A DNA stretch of 64,000 nucleotides from Pseudodesulfovibrio thermohalotolerans. GTDB lineage: Bacteria > Desulfobacterota > Desulfovibrionia > Desulfovibrionales > Desulfovibrionaceae. Below, piece after piece: positions 9,953-20,353 of the stretch (position 1 is the stretch's first letter; every line of letters starts with the position of its first letter). The translations under genes were made by a program, and so were the position numbers. Under the pieces are notes generated by a model, which did no database searches, was not told where the DNA came from, and was given only the letters and a program-made list of their open reading frames with translations. Where the stretch lies: positions 3,179,501 through 3,243,500 of the forward strand of contig NZ_CP120635.1 in the NCBI RefSeq assembly GCF_021353295.2. Reading direction: 5' to 3'.

Positions 9953-10882
9953 CTACGGCATGAAGTCGTGCGCCCAGCGGAAGAGGTTGATGGCCACGAG
10001 CAATCCGCCCTCCAGGCGAGTGAGCTTCCAGCCGGTACGCAGAAGGAGCATCACCAGACCGACCATTATCACCAGAAGGACAAGACCGGAGGACGCCTCG
10101 GGAGAGACGGGCAACGGCTTGAGCAGGCAGGTCAGACCGAGCACGCCCGCGAAGTTGAAAAAGTCGGACCCGATGAGGTTGCCGAGCAACATCTCGTTCT
10201 TGCCGCGCACCGAAGCGGCCAGACAGGTGACCAGCTCGGGCAGGGAAGTGCCCGCAGCCACGATGGTCACGCCGATGACCCAGGAGGATACGCCGAGATC
10301 GGACGCTATGGACGTGGCAGCCGAGACCATCAGGTCGCCGCCCGCGGCAATGGCCACGAATCCGGCCAGGAGCCAGATTCCGTCGCGCCAGGTCGCGACC
10401 TTGCCCCTGGTCTCCTCCAACTCGTCGGCTCCGACGTTTTCACGCTTCCGGCCGAGATATATGAGGTAGCCTATGAGCAGGGCCACCAGACATGCGCCGA
10501 AGACGCGTCCCAGGGTGCCGGTGAAGGATACGGCCAGGATGCCTGCCGTGGTCAGGAACAGGAGCAGACCGTCGCGGTAAACGATGGTCCGGTTCGAGAC
10601 GAGCGGCTTTATCATGGCCATGACGCCAAGAATGAAGCCGAGGTTGAAGATGTTGGAGCCGACAACATTGGAAAGGGAAATGTCGTTCTGCCCCCGGAAG
10701 GCCGCATTAATGGTCACCAGAAATTCCGGTGCCGAAGTACCGAGCGCCACGATGGTCAAGCCGATGACCAGCTCCGAGACGTTGTACTTGCGGGCGATGA
10801 GCGCCGCTGAGGCGACTATCCAGTTGGCTCCGAACCAAAGCAAAAAAGCCGAGACACAAAATGTGATGAGATCGATGAACAT
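9953..10882 (-). CDS. Calcium/sodium antiporter, CaCA superfamily (YrbG type)
   Basis: A 309-residue membrane protein with about ten helices and the two inverted alpha repeats that form the ion pathway. The first is GTSAPEF with GSNIFN, the second GTSLPEL with GSDFFN. The acidic residue in each [ST]-x-PE motif coordinates the cation. Such proteins exchange sodium or protons for calcium across the inner membrane. I prefer the ATG at 10882 (MFIDLITF), seven bases after AGGA, over the TTG at 10885. It follows the PP-loop gene by 36 bases on the same strand and is likely co-transcribed with it. Confidence 0.9.
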   Translation of the reverse strand: MFIDLITFCVSAFLLWFGANWIVASAALIARKYNVSELVIGLTIVALGTSAPEFLVTINAAFRGQNDISLSNVVGSNIFNLGFILGVMAMIKPLVSNRTIVYRDGLLLFLTTAGILAVSFTGTLGRVFGACLVALLIGYLIYLGRKRENVGADELEETRGKVATWRDGIWLLAGFVAIAAGGDLMVSAATSIASDLGVSSWVIGVTIVAAGTSLPELVTCLAASVRGKNEMLLGNLIGSDFFNFAGVLGLTCLLKPLPVSPEASSGLVLLVIMVGLVMLLLRTGWKLTRLEGGLLVAINLFRWAHDFMP

Positions 10883-10918
10883 CAAAAAATCCTAAGAGAT
10901 GGCCCGAGGGGACGCAAG

Positions 10919-11983
10919 CTAAGCCTGAACTTCTTTCTTTTTCCACTCGCGGACCAGCTCGGGAGCGGGCTCGGTCCAGCCGAGCACGGTCTCGCGGGCC
11001 GGGATGACGGACACGGTCTCCACCCTTTCGCGGCGGCGGACGTCGACCCTGACGGGCTCGCCCGTGGACTCGAACCGCTTGCGGGCCTTGCCCGAATAGG
11101 AGCTGACCAGAGCGGCCGCGTCCAGCACGGCCTCGGGCTCCCAGTCGCCCGCCACGGGTCTGCCCACGGCCAACGGACCGGGCAGGTCGGTCAGCTTGAA
11201 AACATAGTCGTCTGGCTCGGCGCAGGCCGCGAGCTGCTCGTTGTCGGCGGCGGTTCGACCGAAGGCCAGCCAATGCGACCCGGCCCAGACCTGCCGCCCG
11301 GCGCGGACCAGGGAGAAATCATTGGGAGTCGGCCGGTCGCGATAGGTCAGCAGCTTGACGAAACGGGCGGCCCCCTGGGACTCGGTCAGGCAACAGCCGC
11401 CAGCCGGGGTGGGAATCTCGGTAAAGCCGTACCGCTCCGCCAAAGCATACTGCGGCTTGCGGCCCCGGCCATGCCAGTCGTGAAGTCGGGTGCGGTCCAC
11501 CAGCCCGGATTCCTCCATGGGCGTGGGCGGAAGGTTCCCGGCGCACAAGGGGCGCAGAAGCAGGTCGCGCACTTGGGCCCGCTTGGTGATGAGATTGAGA
11601 GCGTCCTCGCGCTGGCTCATGGGCCGCTGGCCGATGACCTCGCCGGAGATCAGGAACTTCGCCCCGTACTCATTGAGAAGGCCGCGCGCGTGGCCGAGCA
11701 TGACGATCTTGCAGTCGATGCACGGGTTGAGCCACTTTCCGAACCCCTGCGAGGGGCCGTCGAGAAGCATATCCACGTACTTCTGCCGGATGTCCACTTC
11801 CACGGCCTTGATGCCGTAGTGGTCCCGCCAAAACGGGATAAGGTGGGGTTTGCCGAAAAAGGGCGTGACGAAGTGCAGCCCCAGAACGGACAACCCCTGG
11901 TCCATGACCGTGCGCATGGCGAGGATGGAATCCAGGCCGCCGGAAAGCAGCGCCAGCGCGTCGTATGTTTTTCGTTCCGCCAT
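10919..11983 (-). CDS. PP-loop ATPase, putative tRNA thiolation enzyme (MnmA/ThiI-like) with C-terminal NFACT-R-like domain
   Basis: A 354-residue protein. The N-terminal adenylation domain has the PP-loop [11 protein letters not shown] (about residues 11-21) and later NPCIDCKI, a CxxC in the place where thiouridylases carry a catalytic cysteine. A third cysteine motif, GGCCLTE, lies near residue 195. The C-terminal part (about 215-300; [17 protein letters not shown], then [10 protein letters not shown]) resembles the NFACT-R_2 domain often fused to this group. Similar genes are commonly labelled tRNA (5-methylaminomethyl-2-thiouridylate)-methyltransferase, but the exact tRNA product is unproven. 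The start ATG is at 11983; the frame is open far upstream across recA but that is antisense noise. No clear ribosome binding site precedes this start. Confidence 0.72.
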   Translation of the reverse strand: MAERKTYDALALLSGGLDSILAMRTVMDQGLSVLGLHFVTPFFGKPHLIPFWRDHYGIKAVEVDIRQKYVDMLLDGPSQGFGKWLNPCIDCKIVMLGHARGLLNEYGAKFLISGEVIGQRPMSQREDALNLITKRAQVRDLLLRPLCAGNLPPTPMEESGLVDRTRLHDWHGRGRKPQYALAERYGFTEIPTPAGGCCLTESQGAARFVKLLTYRDRPTPNDFSLVRAGRQVWAGSHWLAFGRTAADNEQLAACAEPDDYVFKLTDLPGPLAVGRPVAGDWEPEAVLDAAALVSSYSGKARKRFESTGEPVRVDVRRRERVETVSVIPARETVLGWTEPAPELVREWKKKEVQA

Positions 11984-12169
11984 GGGAGGGTCATTTATGT
12001 GAGATCGGGGCCGAGGGCAACCCCCCTCGACAGACGGCCCGCCGCGCCGCAACACGCCGGACGCTCCACCCTTTTTTACCGTATGTATGGGTGTTGCCCG
12101 CGAAAGGCGTATCTGGTATCGAAACGTGTTGCTCGTTTGTTGCCGCCAGTAAATCCCGGAGGAAACCAC

Positions 12170-13228
12170 ATGGCCCGTAAAGCCGTTGACCCCGAAGTCC
12201 TGCGCAAGGAAGCGCTGGGCACCGCCCTGACCACCATCGAACGCAAGTTCGGCAAAGGCTCCATAATGCGTCTGGATGACGAGGCGTCGCATTCGATTCC
12301 CGCCATCCCCACCGGCTCCATCGGGCTGGACATCGCGCTCGGCATCGGCGGCGTGCCGCGCGGGCGCGTCATCGAAATTTTCGGTCCCGAATCCTCGGGT
12401 AAGACCACCCTGGCCCTGCACATCATCGCCCAGGCGCAGAAAGCGGGCGGTTCCGCCGCCTTTGTGGACGCCGAGCACGCCCTCGACCCCGGCTACGCCA
12501 AGCGCCTCGGCGTCAAGACCGACGAGCTGCTCATCTCGCAGCCCGACTACGGCGAGCAGGCGCTCGAAATCGCCGACCTGCTGGTCCGGTCCGGCGCGCT
12601 GGACGTGGTGGTCATCGACTCGGTGGCCGCGCTCATTCCGCAGTCCGAGCTGGAAGGCCAGATGGGCGAGACCCAGGTGGGCAGCCAGGCCCGGCTCATG
12701 TCTCACGCCCTGCGCAAACTGACCGGCACCATTCACAAGTCCAACTGCGTGGTCATCTTCATCAACCAGATCCGCATGAAGATCGGCATGACCGGCTACG
12801 GCAACCCCGAAACGACTTCGGGCGGCAACGCGCTCAAATTCTACGCCTCCTGCCGCCTGGACATCCGCCGCATCCAGACCCTCAAGGACAAGGATGAGGC
12901 ATACGGCATCCGCGCCCGCATCAAGGTGGTCAAGAACAAGGTGGCCCCGCCCTTCCGACAGGCCGAGGTGGACGTGCTTTATGGCCAGGGCATCTCCCGC
13001 ATGGGTGAGATCATCGACATGGGCGTCGAGCACGGCATCATCGAAAAATCCGGCGCGTGGTACGGTTACGGCTCCGAAAAGCTGGGCCAAGGCAAGGAAA
13101 ACGTCCGCGCCCTGCTCACGGACAACCCGGACCTCGCCGAGTCCATCGAAGAGGCCCTGATGACCCACCTCGGATTCCGCGAAGCGCCCGAGGAAACCAA
13201 CGGCGACACCGGCGACGCCGGCGAGTAG
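12170..13228 (+). CDS. recA: Recombinase RecA
   Basis: A 352-residue protein. RecA forms ATP-dependent filaments on single-stranded DNA, drives strand exchange and triggers autoproteolysis of LexA/CI-type repressors. Clear motifs are the Walker [10 protein letters not shown] (about residues 66-74), [12 protein letters not shown], the L1/L2 DNA-binding loops ([14 protein letters not shown] and [19 protein letters not shown]), and an acidic C-terminal tail. The start is fixed by CGGAGGAAACCACATG. No SOS box of the E. coli or Bacillus type was seen upstream, so SOS control here would use another motif. A terminator follows, then alaS. Confidence 0.97.
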   Translation: MARKAVDPEVLRKEALGTALTTIERKFGKGSIMRLDDEASHSIPAIPTGSIGLDIALGIGGVPRGRVIEIFGPESSGKTTLALHIIAQAQKAGGSAAFVDAEHALDPGYAKRLGVKTDELLISQPDYGEQALEIADLLVRSGALDVVVIDSVAALIPQSELEGQMGETQVGSQARLMSHALRKLTGTIHKSNCVVIFINQIRMKIGMTGYGNPETTSGGNALKFYASCRLDIRRIQTLKDKDEAYGIRARIKVVKNKVAPPFRQAEVDVLYGQGISRMGEIIDMGVEHGIIEKSGAWYGYGSEKLGQGKENVRALLTDNPDLAESIEEALMTHLGFREAPEETNGDTGDAGE

Positions 13229-13252
13229 CCCCGATTTTCAGCCCGAAAGGAA

Positions 13253-13282
13253 CGCCCCGGTCCGAGAGCCCGGGGCGCTTTT
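13253..13282 (+). terminator. Rho-independent terminator after recA
   Basis: CGCCCCGG (13253-13260) pairs with CCGGGGCG (13270-13277) around a 9-base loop, followed by CTTTTC. It separates recA from alaS. Confidence 0.78.
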
Positions 13283-13317
13283 CTTCGGCAATACCTTTCC
13301 CTGGAGAACATTAAAAC

Positions 13318-15957
13318 ATGAAAGCCAATGAAATTCGCAGGCGGTTCCTTGAATACTTCGAGAGGAACGGCCACACCATTGTGGAGTCCTCTCCGCTGAC
13401 CCCCAAGGACGATCCGTCCCTGCTTTTCACCAACGCGGGCATGGTCCAGTTCAAGAAGCTCTTTCTGGGCCAGGAAAAACGCGACTACATCCGCGCCACC
13501 ACGTCCCAGAAGTGCCTCCGCGTCGGCGGCAAGCACAACGACCTGGAAAACGTGGGCCGCACCGCCCGCCACCATACCTTTTTCGAGATGCTCGGCAACT
13601 TCTCCTTCGGCGACTACTTCAAGGAAGACGCCATCCGGTTCTGCTGGGAGTTCCTGACCGAGGAGATCAAGCTCGACAAGAGCCGCCTCTACATCACCAT
13701 CTACAAGGATGACGACGAGGCCGGGGAGCTTTGGCAGAAAGTGGCCGGAGTTCCGGCCGAGCGTATCTACCGTCTGGGCGAGAAGGACAACTTCTGGTCC
13801 ATGGGCGACACCGGCCCCTGCGGCCCCTGCTCCGAGGTCCACTACGACCAGGGCGAGGAAGTGGGCTGCGGCCCGAACTGCGGCATCGGCAAATGCGACT
13901 GCGACAGGTTCCTTGAAATCTGGAACCTGGTCTTCATGCAGTACGACCAGGCCGAGGACGGCACCCGCACCGACCTGCCCCGTCCCTCCATCGACACGGG
14001 CATGGGTCTTGAGCGCATCGCCGCCGTGGCCCAAGGCGTGCATTCCAACTACGAAACCGACCTCTTCCAAAGCATCATCAACTACACCGCCGAGCTGGCG
14101 GGCGTGAAATACCGCCAGTCCGAGGAGATCGACACCGCCCTGCAGGTCATCGCCGACCACTCCAGGGCCATCGCCTTCCTCATTCCCGACCAGGTGCTGC
14201 CGTCCAACGAGGGCCGCGGCTACATCCTGCGCCGCCTCATCCGCCGCGCCTACCGCTTCGGCAAACTGATGGGCCTGGAAGGCTCCTTCCTGTGGAAGAC
14301 CGCCTCCAAGGTCATCGACGACATGGGCGGCCACTATAAGGAATTGGAAGAGACCAGAAACTTCATGGTCGAGGTCGTCCGGGGCGAAGAGGAATCCTTC
14401 GCCAAGACTCTGGACAAGGGCCTCGAAATGCTTGAGGAGGAGCTGGCCGAACTGAAGAAGGTCAATGCGACCATCGTTCCCGGCGAGACCACCTTCAAGC
14501 TCTACGACACCTACGGCTTCCCCATCGATATCGTCCGCGACGTGGCCGAACAGCATTCCATGGGCGTGGACGAGGACGAATTCGACAAATTCATGCAGGA
14601 GCAGAAGCAACGCTCCAAAGCCGCCTGGAAAGGGTCCGGCGAAAAGGACGTGGCCTCCGTGTTCCAGACCCTGCTCGAACAGGATGTGACCTCCGGATTC
14701 TCCGGCTACGAAACCATGGCCGACCAGTCCGAGATCGCCTACCTCCTGACCCCCGAGGGCGAAGTCGTGGACACGCTGGACAACGGCGAGTCCGGCTGGC
14801 TGGTGGCCAAGGTCACCCCGTTCTACGGCGAGTCCGGCGGACAGGTGGGCGACACCGGGTCCATCGCGGCCCAAAACGGCAAGGCCGACGTCCTCGACAC
14901 GGTCAAGCCGTCCCAAAACCTGACCGCCCACAAGATCAACGTCACGGAAGGAGTCCTCAAGCCGGGCGACTCCGCATTCTTCAACGTTGACCGGACGCAG
15001 CGGCTGGCGACCATGCGCAACCATACCACCACCCACCTGCTCCACGCGGCCCTGCAAAAGGTGCTGGGCGACCACGCCAAGCAGGCGGGCTCCCTGGTGG
15101 GCCCCGATCGGCTGCGCTTCGACTTCACCCATATCAAGAGCCTCTCCCCCGAGGAGATTCATGAGGTCGAGGTCCTGGTCAACAAGGCCATTTTCGACGC
15201 CATCCCCGTGACCCGCGAGGTCATGTCCATCGAGGCCGCCCAGTCCAAGGGCGCCACCGCCCTGTTCGGCGAGAAATACGGCGACACGGTCTCGATCATC
15301 GAGGTTCCGGGCGTGTCCATGGAATTCTGCGGCGGCACCCACCTCGACAACACCGGCATCGCCGGGTCCTTCGTCATCACCTCCGAATCCGGCGTCGCCG
15401 CAGGCATCCGGCGCATCGAAGCCGCCACCGGCCATAACGCCGTTGCCTGGCTCAACGAACGCCGCGAGGCCGTGTCCGAAGCCGGAGCCATGCTCAAGGC
15501 GCAGCCCGCCGATCTGCCCCGGAAGGTCAAGGACCTCCAGCAGCAGGTCAAGGACATGCACAAGGAGATGAAGTCCCTCCAGAGCAAGCTCGCATCCGGC
15601 GCTGGCCGCGACATGATGAGCGAGGTCGAGGAGATCAACGGCGTCAAGGTCCTGGCCGTCGAGGTGGAAGCCCCCAACATGGGCGTCATGCTCGAACAGA
15701 TGGACGCCCTGCGCTCCAAGCTCCCTTCCGGCATCATCTGCCTGGTCGCCCCGCACGAGGACGGCAAGGTCTCTGTCGCGCTGGCCGTGACCAAGGACCT
15801 GCACGACCGCTTCAAGGCCGGTGATCTCATCAAGCCCGTGGCCGGCGAAGTCGGCGGCGGGGGCGGCGGACGCCCGGACCTGGCCCGCGCGGGCGGCTCC
15901 AACCCGGCAGGCGTCCAAAACGCGCTCGCCAAGCTCAAAGAGCTGGTGTCCGCATAA
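13318..15957 (+). CDS. alaS: Alanyl-tRNA synthetase
   Basis: An 879-residue protein, the normal length. The class II aminoacylation domain starts with [13 protein letters not shown] and includes [12 protein letters not shown] and the motif-3-like [13 protein letters not shown]. The editing domain carries the zinc ligands HTTTHLLH (about residue 565) and [10 protein letters not shown] (about 671). A coiled-coil C-Ala region (about 715-770) and the glycine-rich DHHA1 end ([15 protein letters not shown]) follow. Its start is in good context (CCTGGAGAACATTAAAACATG). It lies 89 bases after recA, a common recA-alaS arrangement. Its own strong terminator is at 15981-16020. Confidence 0.97.
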   Translation: MKANEIRRRFLEYFERNGHTIVESSPLTPKDDPSLLFTNAGMVQFKKLFLGQEKRDYIRATTSQKCLRVGGKHNDLENVGRTARHHTFFEMLGNFSFGDYFKEDAIRFCWEFLTEEIKLDKSRLYITIYKDDDEAGELWQKVAGVPAERIYRLGEKDNFWSMGDTGPCGPCSEVHYDQGEEVGCGPNCGIGKCDCDRFLEIWNLVFMQYDQAEDGTRTDLPRPSIDTGMGLERIAAVAQGVHSNYETDLFQSIINYTAELAGVKYRQSEEIDTALQVIADHSRAIAFLIPDQVLPSNEGRGYILRRLIRRAYRFGKLMGLEGSFLWKTASKVIDDMGGHYKELEETRNFMVEVVRGEEESFAKTLDKGLEMLEEELAELKKVNATIVPGETTFKLYDTYGFPIDIVRDVAEQHSMGVDEDEFDKFMQEQKQRSKAAWKGSGEKDVASVFQTLLEQDVTSGFSGYETMADQSEIAYLLTPEGEVVDTLDNGESGWLVAKVTPFYGESGGQVGDTGSIAAQNGKADVLDTVKPSQNLTAHKINVTEGVLKPGDSAFFNVDRTQRLATMRNHTTTHLLHAALQKVLGDHAKQAGSLVGPDRLRFDFTHIKSLSPEEIHEVEVLVNKAIFDAIPVTREVMSIEAAQSKGATALFGEKYGDTVSIIEVPGVSMEFCGGTHLDNTGIAGSFVITSESGVAAGIRRIEAATGHNAVAWLNERREAVSEAGAMLKAQPADLPRKVKDLQQQVKDMHKEMKSLQSKLASGAGRDMMSEVEEINGVKVLAVEVEAPNMGVMLEQMDALRSKLPSGIICLVAPHEDGKVSVALAVTKDLHDRFKAGDLIKPVAGEVGGGGGGRPDLARAGGSNPAGVQNALAKLKELVSA

Positions 15958-15980
15958 GGCGCCCGTAAGAATCGATTCCC

Positions 15981-16020
15981 AAGGCCCCGGCGTTTTTTTT
16001 CGCGTCCGGGGCCTTTTTTT
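15981..16020 (+). terminator. Rho-independent terminator after alaS
   Basis: AAGGCCCCGG pairs with CCGGGGCCTT around a 15-base T-rich loop, followed by TTTTTTT. The remaining leader to 16307 holds the rplM promoter region and a small GGGC/GCCC hairpin (16254-16268), but no protein gene. Confidence 0.9.
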
Positions 16021-16307
16021 CCGAGGCCGAAAGGCTGCTGAATCGCCGTTTCGTCAATCATATCGAGTTGACGCGCAAAAATACGATAAGTTGTTCGCCA
16101 CAAACAAAAAGCTTGTGGGCGACGTGCTTTTCAGGTAAGTAGCTTCTCCCGGTCTGCCCACCGGCTTTGAAGAGCACCCCGTTACAACCCGTTCTTCCTG
16201 GCCAGGCGGTCTGATCGCGTGACCACTCATATATATTGAAATGGGTTGACATGCGGGCGAGATGCCCGTAAAGGTCCCCTTCTTGAGAATTTGCAAGGAG
16301 CATTTTT

Positions 16308-16736
16308 ATGAAGACATATAGCCCGAAGCCGGAAGACGCGAACCGCGAATGGTTCATCGTCGACGCCACGGACAAGATCCTGGGCCGTCTGGCCACCGAG
16401 ATCACCACCCGTCTGCGCGGCAAGCACAAGCCGGAGTTCGCCCCCCACATGGACATGGGCGACTTCGTGGTGGTCATCAACGCCGACAAGATCAAAGTCA
16501 CCGGCCAGAAGATGGACGCCAAGATGTACTACAAGCACACCAACCATCCTGGCGGTCTCAAGCAGAAGACCCTGCGCCAGATGCTGGACATCAAGCCCGA
16601 GAACGTCATCACCGCCGCCGTCAAGGGTATGCTGCCCAAGAACAAGCTGGCCGCCCAACAGCTCAAGAAGCTGAAGGTCTACGCCGGTCCCGAGCACCCG
16701 CACGCGGCCCAGGCTCCCAAACTTCTGGATTTCTAA
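16308..16736 (+). CDS. rplM: 50S ribosomal protein L13
   Basis: A 142-residue protein of normal L13 length. Typical L13 pieces are [18 protein letters not shown], the [16 protein letters not shown] segment, and [14 protein letters not shown]. It binds 23S rRNA early in large-subunit assembly. AAGGAG lies seven bases upstream of the ATG. The stop is 12 bases before rpsI, and the rplM-rpsI pair is conserved in nearly all bacteria. A leader of about 290 bases precedes it, in which no promoter was assigned with confidence. Confidence 0.97.
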   Translation: MKTYSPKPEDANREWFIVDATDKILGRLATEITTRLRGKHKPEFAPHMDMGDFVVVINADKIKVTGQKMDAKMYYKHTNHPGGLKQKTLRQMLDIKPENVITAAVKGMLPKNKLAAQQLKKLKVYAGPEHPHAAQAPKLLDF

Positions 16737-16748
16737 TCGGGGATAATC

Positions 16749-17138
16749 ATGAGCGATTTCACCTACGCCACTGGCAAACGTAAGAATGCGATCTCCCGCA
16801 CCCGCCTTTATGCCGGCACCGGGCAGATCACCGTCAACGGCCGTCCCTTCGAGGACTATTTCCCCCGCAAGACCCTGCAGATGGTTGTCCAGCAGCCGCT
16901 GAAGCTGGTCAAGATGCTCGATCGCTTCGACATCAAGGCCAACTGCTCCGGCGGCGGCGTGTCCGGCCAGGCCGAGGCTCTGCGCCACGGCATCGCCCGC
17001 GCCCTCTGCTCCATGGACCCGGAACTGCGCTCCGTCCTTAAGCCCGCCGGTCTGCTGACCCGCGACGCCCGTAAGAAAGAGCGTAAAAAGTACGGTCTCC
17101 GCGGCGCCCGCGCTTCCTTCCAGTTCTCCAAGCGTTAA
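16749..17138 (+). CDS. rpsI: 30S ribosomal protein S9
   Basis: A 129-residue protein. S9 signatures are [17 protein letters not shown] at the N-terminus, [19 protein letters not shown] in the middle, and the basic C-terminal tail ending in QFSKR, which reaches the P-site tRNA in the ribosome. It is the second gene of the rplM-rpsI operon. A strong perfect hairpin terminator follows at 17171-17204. Confidence 0.97.
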   Translation: MSDFTYATGKRKNAISRTRLYAGTGQITVNGRPFEDYFPRKTLQMVVQQPLKLVKMLDRFDIKANCSGGGVSGQAEALRHGIARALCSMDPELRSVLKPAGLLTRDARKKERKKYGLRGARASFQFSKR

Positions 17139-17170
17139 GCCGAGAACCGGACCGGATATTCAGTCCACTC

Positions 17171-17204
17171 AAGACCGGCTTCCTCGCGGAAGCCGGTCTT
17201 TTCT
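17171..17204 (+). terminator. Rho-independent terminator after rpsI
   Basis: AAGACCGGCTTCC and GGAAGCCGGTCTT form a 13-bp perfect stem with loop TCGC, followed by TTTTC. Confidence 0.92.
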
Positions 17205-17351
17205 CATGGGCGATGCCCTTCCGCGAGGGTTTGCGTTTCGCGCAAAATTTCCACGCCTTTTGTCAGGAATCGTATATATGGGCGGTCAGGCCTGGATTTA
17301 CCGATGAAACCTGCTTTTTAGAGGCGAAACAGCCCGACCCGCATTCAATTC

Positions 17352-17380
17352 TTGCTCGAACCACTGTTTGCACATAGAAT
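17352..17380 (+). promoter_or_regulatory. Candidate promoter for the 17390 radical SAM gene; possibly leaderless
   Basis: TTGCTC (17352-17357), 17 bases, TAGAAT (17375-17380). Transcription would start near 17387, about three bases before the ATG at 17390. No Shine-Dalgarno sequence is visible. The -35 is weak. Confidence 0.4.
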
Positions 17381-17389
17381 GCCGCCACT

Positions 17390-18652
17390 ATGTCATCCAA
17401 GAAAAAGCCACAACCGCGTATGCTGTTCGCCTCGGCGGACGGAGAGATTTTCGACCATCCCGACCTCCTGCTGATGGTCCGGCGGGGAGACGAATTCGGC
17501 CTGCCCAGGCCCGATGAGATCATCCCCCTGCCCGAGGAATCCGAATTTTTCATGCTCCCCGGCCGCCATGCCATGGGCTACAGCCAGGAGGACGGCCAGG
17601 CCGAAGTCATGGAGGAACTGGCCGTGGCGGCCTTTGTCTCCCCCGGGCACACGGTCACCGGAATAGCCGCATACGAGTCCGACGAAAACGCGCCGGTCCT
17701 GCCCCTGCTCTCCTATGCAGGCATCGGCTACGCCAACGGCCGGTTCTGGGCCTGTGCGAAGAAGGTGGACGAGGACAAGCGGCAGGTGTTCACCCACATC
17801 CCGCCAGACCGCATCGAAGCCGGAGCGCACCAGCTTCTGGCCGAAATGCCTGAGAACCGTCTGGTCAACCACCTGGCGGGCTGCGCTCTGACCAGCGGCT
17901 GCCCGGCGGCCAAGAACCTGTCCCTGGGACGGTTCGAATGCCCTCTGCCCACCTCCCAAGTGTGCAATGCCGAATGCGTGGGCTGCATTTCGCACCAACC
18001 CGAGGATTCCGGCTTCCCCTCCCCACAATGCCGCATCGCGTTCCGCCCCACGGCCGACGAGATTGTCCAGATCATGCGCAGGCACGAGTCGCGCGAACGC
18101 CGCCCCATTTTTTCCTTCGGCCAGGGCTGCGAAGGCGAGCCTCTGCTCGAAGCCGAACTCATCTGCGAGGCGGTGTCCCAATACCGAAGCGAAGGCGGCA
18201 CCGGCACGGTCAACGTCAACACCAACGGCTCCCGCCATCAGGCCATGCCCGCTCTCAAGGTCGCCGGGGTCAACTCCATCCGGGTCAGCCTCAACTCCGC
18301 GCGCAAAGACCCCTACGAGGCTTACTACCGCCCGCGCGGCTACTCCTTCGAAGATGTGCGCGAAACCATTTGCAAGGCCCACGACGTCGGCCTGTTCGTC
18401 TCCCTCAACCTGCTCTTCTTCCCCGGCGTAACCGACACCGAGGAGGAATTCGAAGCGCTCGTCGATTTGGGCGAGGCCTGCCGCTACGACTTCATCCAAC
18501 TGCGCAATCTCAACCTCGACCCAGAACTCTATCTCAAACTCATGGAGCCCTTTGGCCACTCCCCGTCCATGGGATTCAACAACTTCAAGAAGCGGCTCAA
18601 AAAGGCCCTCCCTTGGATCGAATACGGCTATTTCAATCCGTATCTGGGATAG
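17390..18652 (+). CDS. Radical SAM protein of unknown function
   Basis: A 420-residue protein. Residues 1-180 form an N-terminal region without a recognised enzyme motif. A radical SAM domain follows with the cluster motif CNAECVGC (Cx3Cx2C, about residues 188-195), then a SAM-binding type GQGCEGEP stretch and a TIM-barrel-like region ending near LRNLNLDPELYLKLM. Extra cysteines (CALTSGCPAAKN and FECPLPTSQ) just before the motif could hold a second metal site. It uses a [4Fe-4S] cluster to cleave SAM into a radical; the substrate is unknown. It stands alone after the rplM-rpsI terminator and shares a bidirectional terminator with purM. Confidence 0.8.
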   Translation: MSSKKKPQPRMLFASADGEIFDHPDLLLMVRRGDEFGLPRPDEIIPLPEESEFFMLPGRHAMGYSQEDGQAEVMEELAVAAFVSPGHTVTGIAAYESDENAPVLPLLSYAGIGYANGRFWACAKKVDEDKRQVFTHIPPDRIEAGAHQLLAEMPENRLVNHLAGCALTSGCPAAKNLSLGRFECPLPTSQVCNAECVGCISHQPEDSGFPSPQCRIAFRPTADEIVQIMRRHESRERRPIFSFGQGCEGEPLLEAELICEAVSQYRSEGGTGTVNVNTNGSRHQAMPALKVAGVNSIRVSLNSARKDPYEAYYRPRGYSFEDVRETICKAHDVGLFVSLNLLFFPGVTDTEEEFEALVDLGEACRYDFIQLRNLNLDPELYLKLMEPFGHSPSMGFNNFKKRLKKALPWIEYGYFNPYLG

Positions 18653-18743
18653 GCCTGGAACGGTTGAACGAATTCCCGGACTCCTCTCAAGATTCCTGTC
18701 CGCCGCCTTCGACACTCCCGAACGCGGCAAGAAGGCTGAAGAC

Positions 18744-18781
18744 AAAAAAAGGGCCGCTCCTGATGGAGCGGCCCTTTTTTT
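18744..18781. terminator. Bidirectional terminator between the radical SAM gene and purM
   Basis: GGGCCGCTCC (18751-18760) and GGAGCGGCCC (18765-18774) form a perfect 10-bp stem with loop TGAT. Seven A precede it and seven T follow it, so it can end transcripts from both converging genes. Confidence 0.92.
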
Positions 18782-18797
18782 GTCTATGAAAATGTCC

Positions 18798-19859
18798 CTA
18801 CGGGAAGACGACCTCGACCTGTTCGGCGGCGTCCTGGCGTTTGGTGATCTCGCCGATACGATAGGCCTCGACGTCGTCGCGAGCGTCGAGTTTTTCCAGG
18901 GCCTCGTCGGCGTGCGCCGGGTCAACAATGAGGATATAGCCGATCCCGCAGTTGAAGATTTGCAGCATTTCGGGCCAGGAAAGGTCTCCCTGGTTCTTGA
19001 TCCAGTCGAAAACCGGCAGCATGGACCAAGAGCCGAACTGCACCGTGGCGGCGACATCCTCGGGCAGGATGCGAGGCACGTTGTCGTAGAAACCGCCGCC
19101 GGTAACGTGGACCATGCCCTTGATGGCCAGGGACTCCAGGAGTTCGAGAACCGGCTTGACGTAAATACGGGTGGGCTCGATGAGCACCTCGGCCACGGTT
19201 TTCTCCGTGCCGGGGAAGATATCATCCTTGTCCAGCCCGGACTCGCCGAGGAGCTTGCGGACCAGGGACCAGCCGTTGGAATGCACGCCGGAGGAGGCCA
19301 GCCCGATGAGCACATCGCCGGGGGCTATATCCTTGCCGGTGACGAGCTTCGGGGTGTCGACCATACCCACGGCGAAACCGGAGAGGTCATACTCGCCGTC
19401 GGGGTAGAAGCCGGGCATTTCGGCGGTCTCGCCGCCGAGCAGGGCGCAGGCGGACTGGCGGCAACCTTCGCACACGCCGGAAACCACTTCCGCGGCCACG
19501 CCGGGCTCCAGCTTGCCCGTGGCGAAATAATCCAGAAAGAAAAGTGGTGTCGCGCCCTGAACGAGCACGTCGTTGACGGACATGGCCACCAGATCGATGC
19601 CCACGGTGTCATGTTTGTCGAACATGAAGGCGATCTTGAGCTTGGTGCCCACCCCGTCGGTTCCGGCAACGAGCATGGGGGCCTCCATGCCCGCGATTTC
19701 CGGCTTGAACAGGCCGCCGAAGCCGCCGATGTCCGTGGCCACGCCGGGCGTGAAGGTGGACTTTACCATGTCCTTGATGCGGCGGACGAATTCGTTGCCC
19801 GCCTCGATGTCCACACCGGCTTCGGTGTAGGCCTGGGATCGTTTGGCGCTGTCGCTCAT
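18798..19859 (-). CDS. purM: Phosphoribosylformylglycinamidine cyclo-ligase
   Basis: A 353-residue protein. PurM makes the imidazole ring (AIR) from FGAM with ATP in purine synthesis. Typical motifs are YTEAGVDIEAGN at the N-terminus, the ATP-site loop VAGTDGVGTKLKIA, AMSVNDVLVQGA, LLGGETAEMPG, and GLASSGVHSNG. I start at the ATG at 19859 because GAGGAGA lies six bases upstream and the family N-terminus begins there; the frame is open farther upstream but looks non-coding. It is divergent from the secreted small protein gene at 20011. Confidence 0.96.
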   Translation of the reverse strand: MSDSAKRSQAYTEAGVDIEAGNEFVRRIKDMVKSTFTPGVATDIGGFGGLFKPEIAGMEAPMLVAGTDGVGTKLKIAFMFDKHDTVGIDLVAMSVNDVLVQGATPLFFLDYFATGKLEPGVAAEVVSGVCEGCRQSACALLGGETAEMPGFYPDGEYDLSGFAVGMVDTPKLVTGKDIAPGDVLIGLASSGVHSNGWSLVRKLLGESGLDKDDIFPGTEKTVAEVLIEPTRIYVKPVLELLESLAIKGMVHVTGGGFYDNVPRILPEDVAATVQFGSWSMLPVFDWIKNQGDLSWPEMLQIFNCGIGYILIVDPAHADEALEKLDARDDVEAYRIGEITKRQDAAEQVEVVFP

Positions 19860-20010
19860 GAGTCTCTCCTCGGTTGGCTTTGGTCGCTTATAGATGGAAG
19901 GCGGATCAAGTTCAAGCAACAAGTGGACGGCTTTCCATTTGCATTGCCAAGGCTGCATCCCATGTCTATTATATATGAATGTGGCAGTACCGTTAGCCGT
20001 GGAGGAAACC

Positions 20011-20337
20011 ATGCGCCTTTTCATCGTCCCGGCCGTCCTGACCCTGGCCCTTGTTCTGCTGACGCCCGCTCCGGGAGCGGCCCAAAACAAATTCAAGAAC
20101 GAGGACACGGCCAAGAACCGGCAGACCAATACCTTCGGCACCCGGCCCGCCGAGGGCGAACAGCCGGTGACGACCTTCGGCGTCAACGAGGCGGGCGACT
20201 CGACCATCGACTCGCACCAGCCGAAAAGAGAGGAGACGGATTGGTACGACAAGGTCATCATAGCCGTCGATCCCGACGTCTCCTGGCCACGCGACGATAG
20301 GCCCGGCCACAGGGACAAGGCTGCCCCGAAGAATTGA
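20011..20337 (+). CDS. Small secreted protein of unknown function
   Basis: A 108-residue protein. It starts with ATG at 20011 behind GTGGAGGAAACC, a strong ribosome binding site. Residues 1-24 are a clear signal peptide (MRLFIVPAVLTLALVLL, ending PGAAQ). The mature part is polar, rich in Asn, Asp, Lys and Thr, with no Cys and no known motif. It ends with a charged tail (PRDDRPGHRDKAAPKN). The next gene, amrS, begins 16 bases later, so the two are probably one transcript. I do not recognise a family and infer only a periplasmic location. Confidence 0.7.
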   Translation: MRLFIVPAVLTLALVLLTPAPGAAQNKFKNEDTAKNRQTNTFGTRPAEGEQPVTTFGVNEAGDSTIDSHQPKREETDWYDKVIIAVDPDVSWPRDDRPGHRDKAAPKN

Positions 20338-20353
20338 CCCTGGAGGTAACGCC

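Noticed and set aside
8216..10810. 864-aa plus-strand open frame
   Set aside because: Antisense to the alkaline phosphatase and antiporter genes and runs through intergenic sequence.
12000..12169. SOS (LexA) box before recA
   Set aside because: No CTG-N10-CAG or GAAC-N4-GTTC palindrome is present. A lineage-specific motif cannot be judged from one site.
11984..13168. N-terminal extension of the PP-loop gene across recA
   Set aside because: The extra 395 residues are the antisense of recA. The PP-loop domain starts normally at 11983.
13066..15918. 950-aa minus-strand open frame
   Set aside because: Antisense to alaS, with no family motifs or ribosome site.
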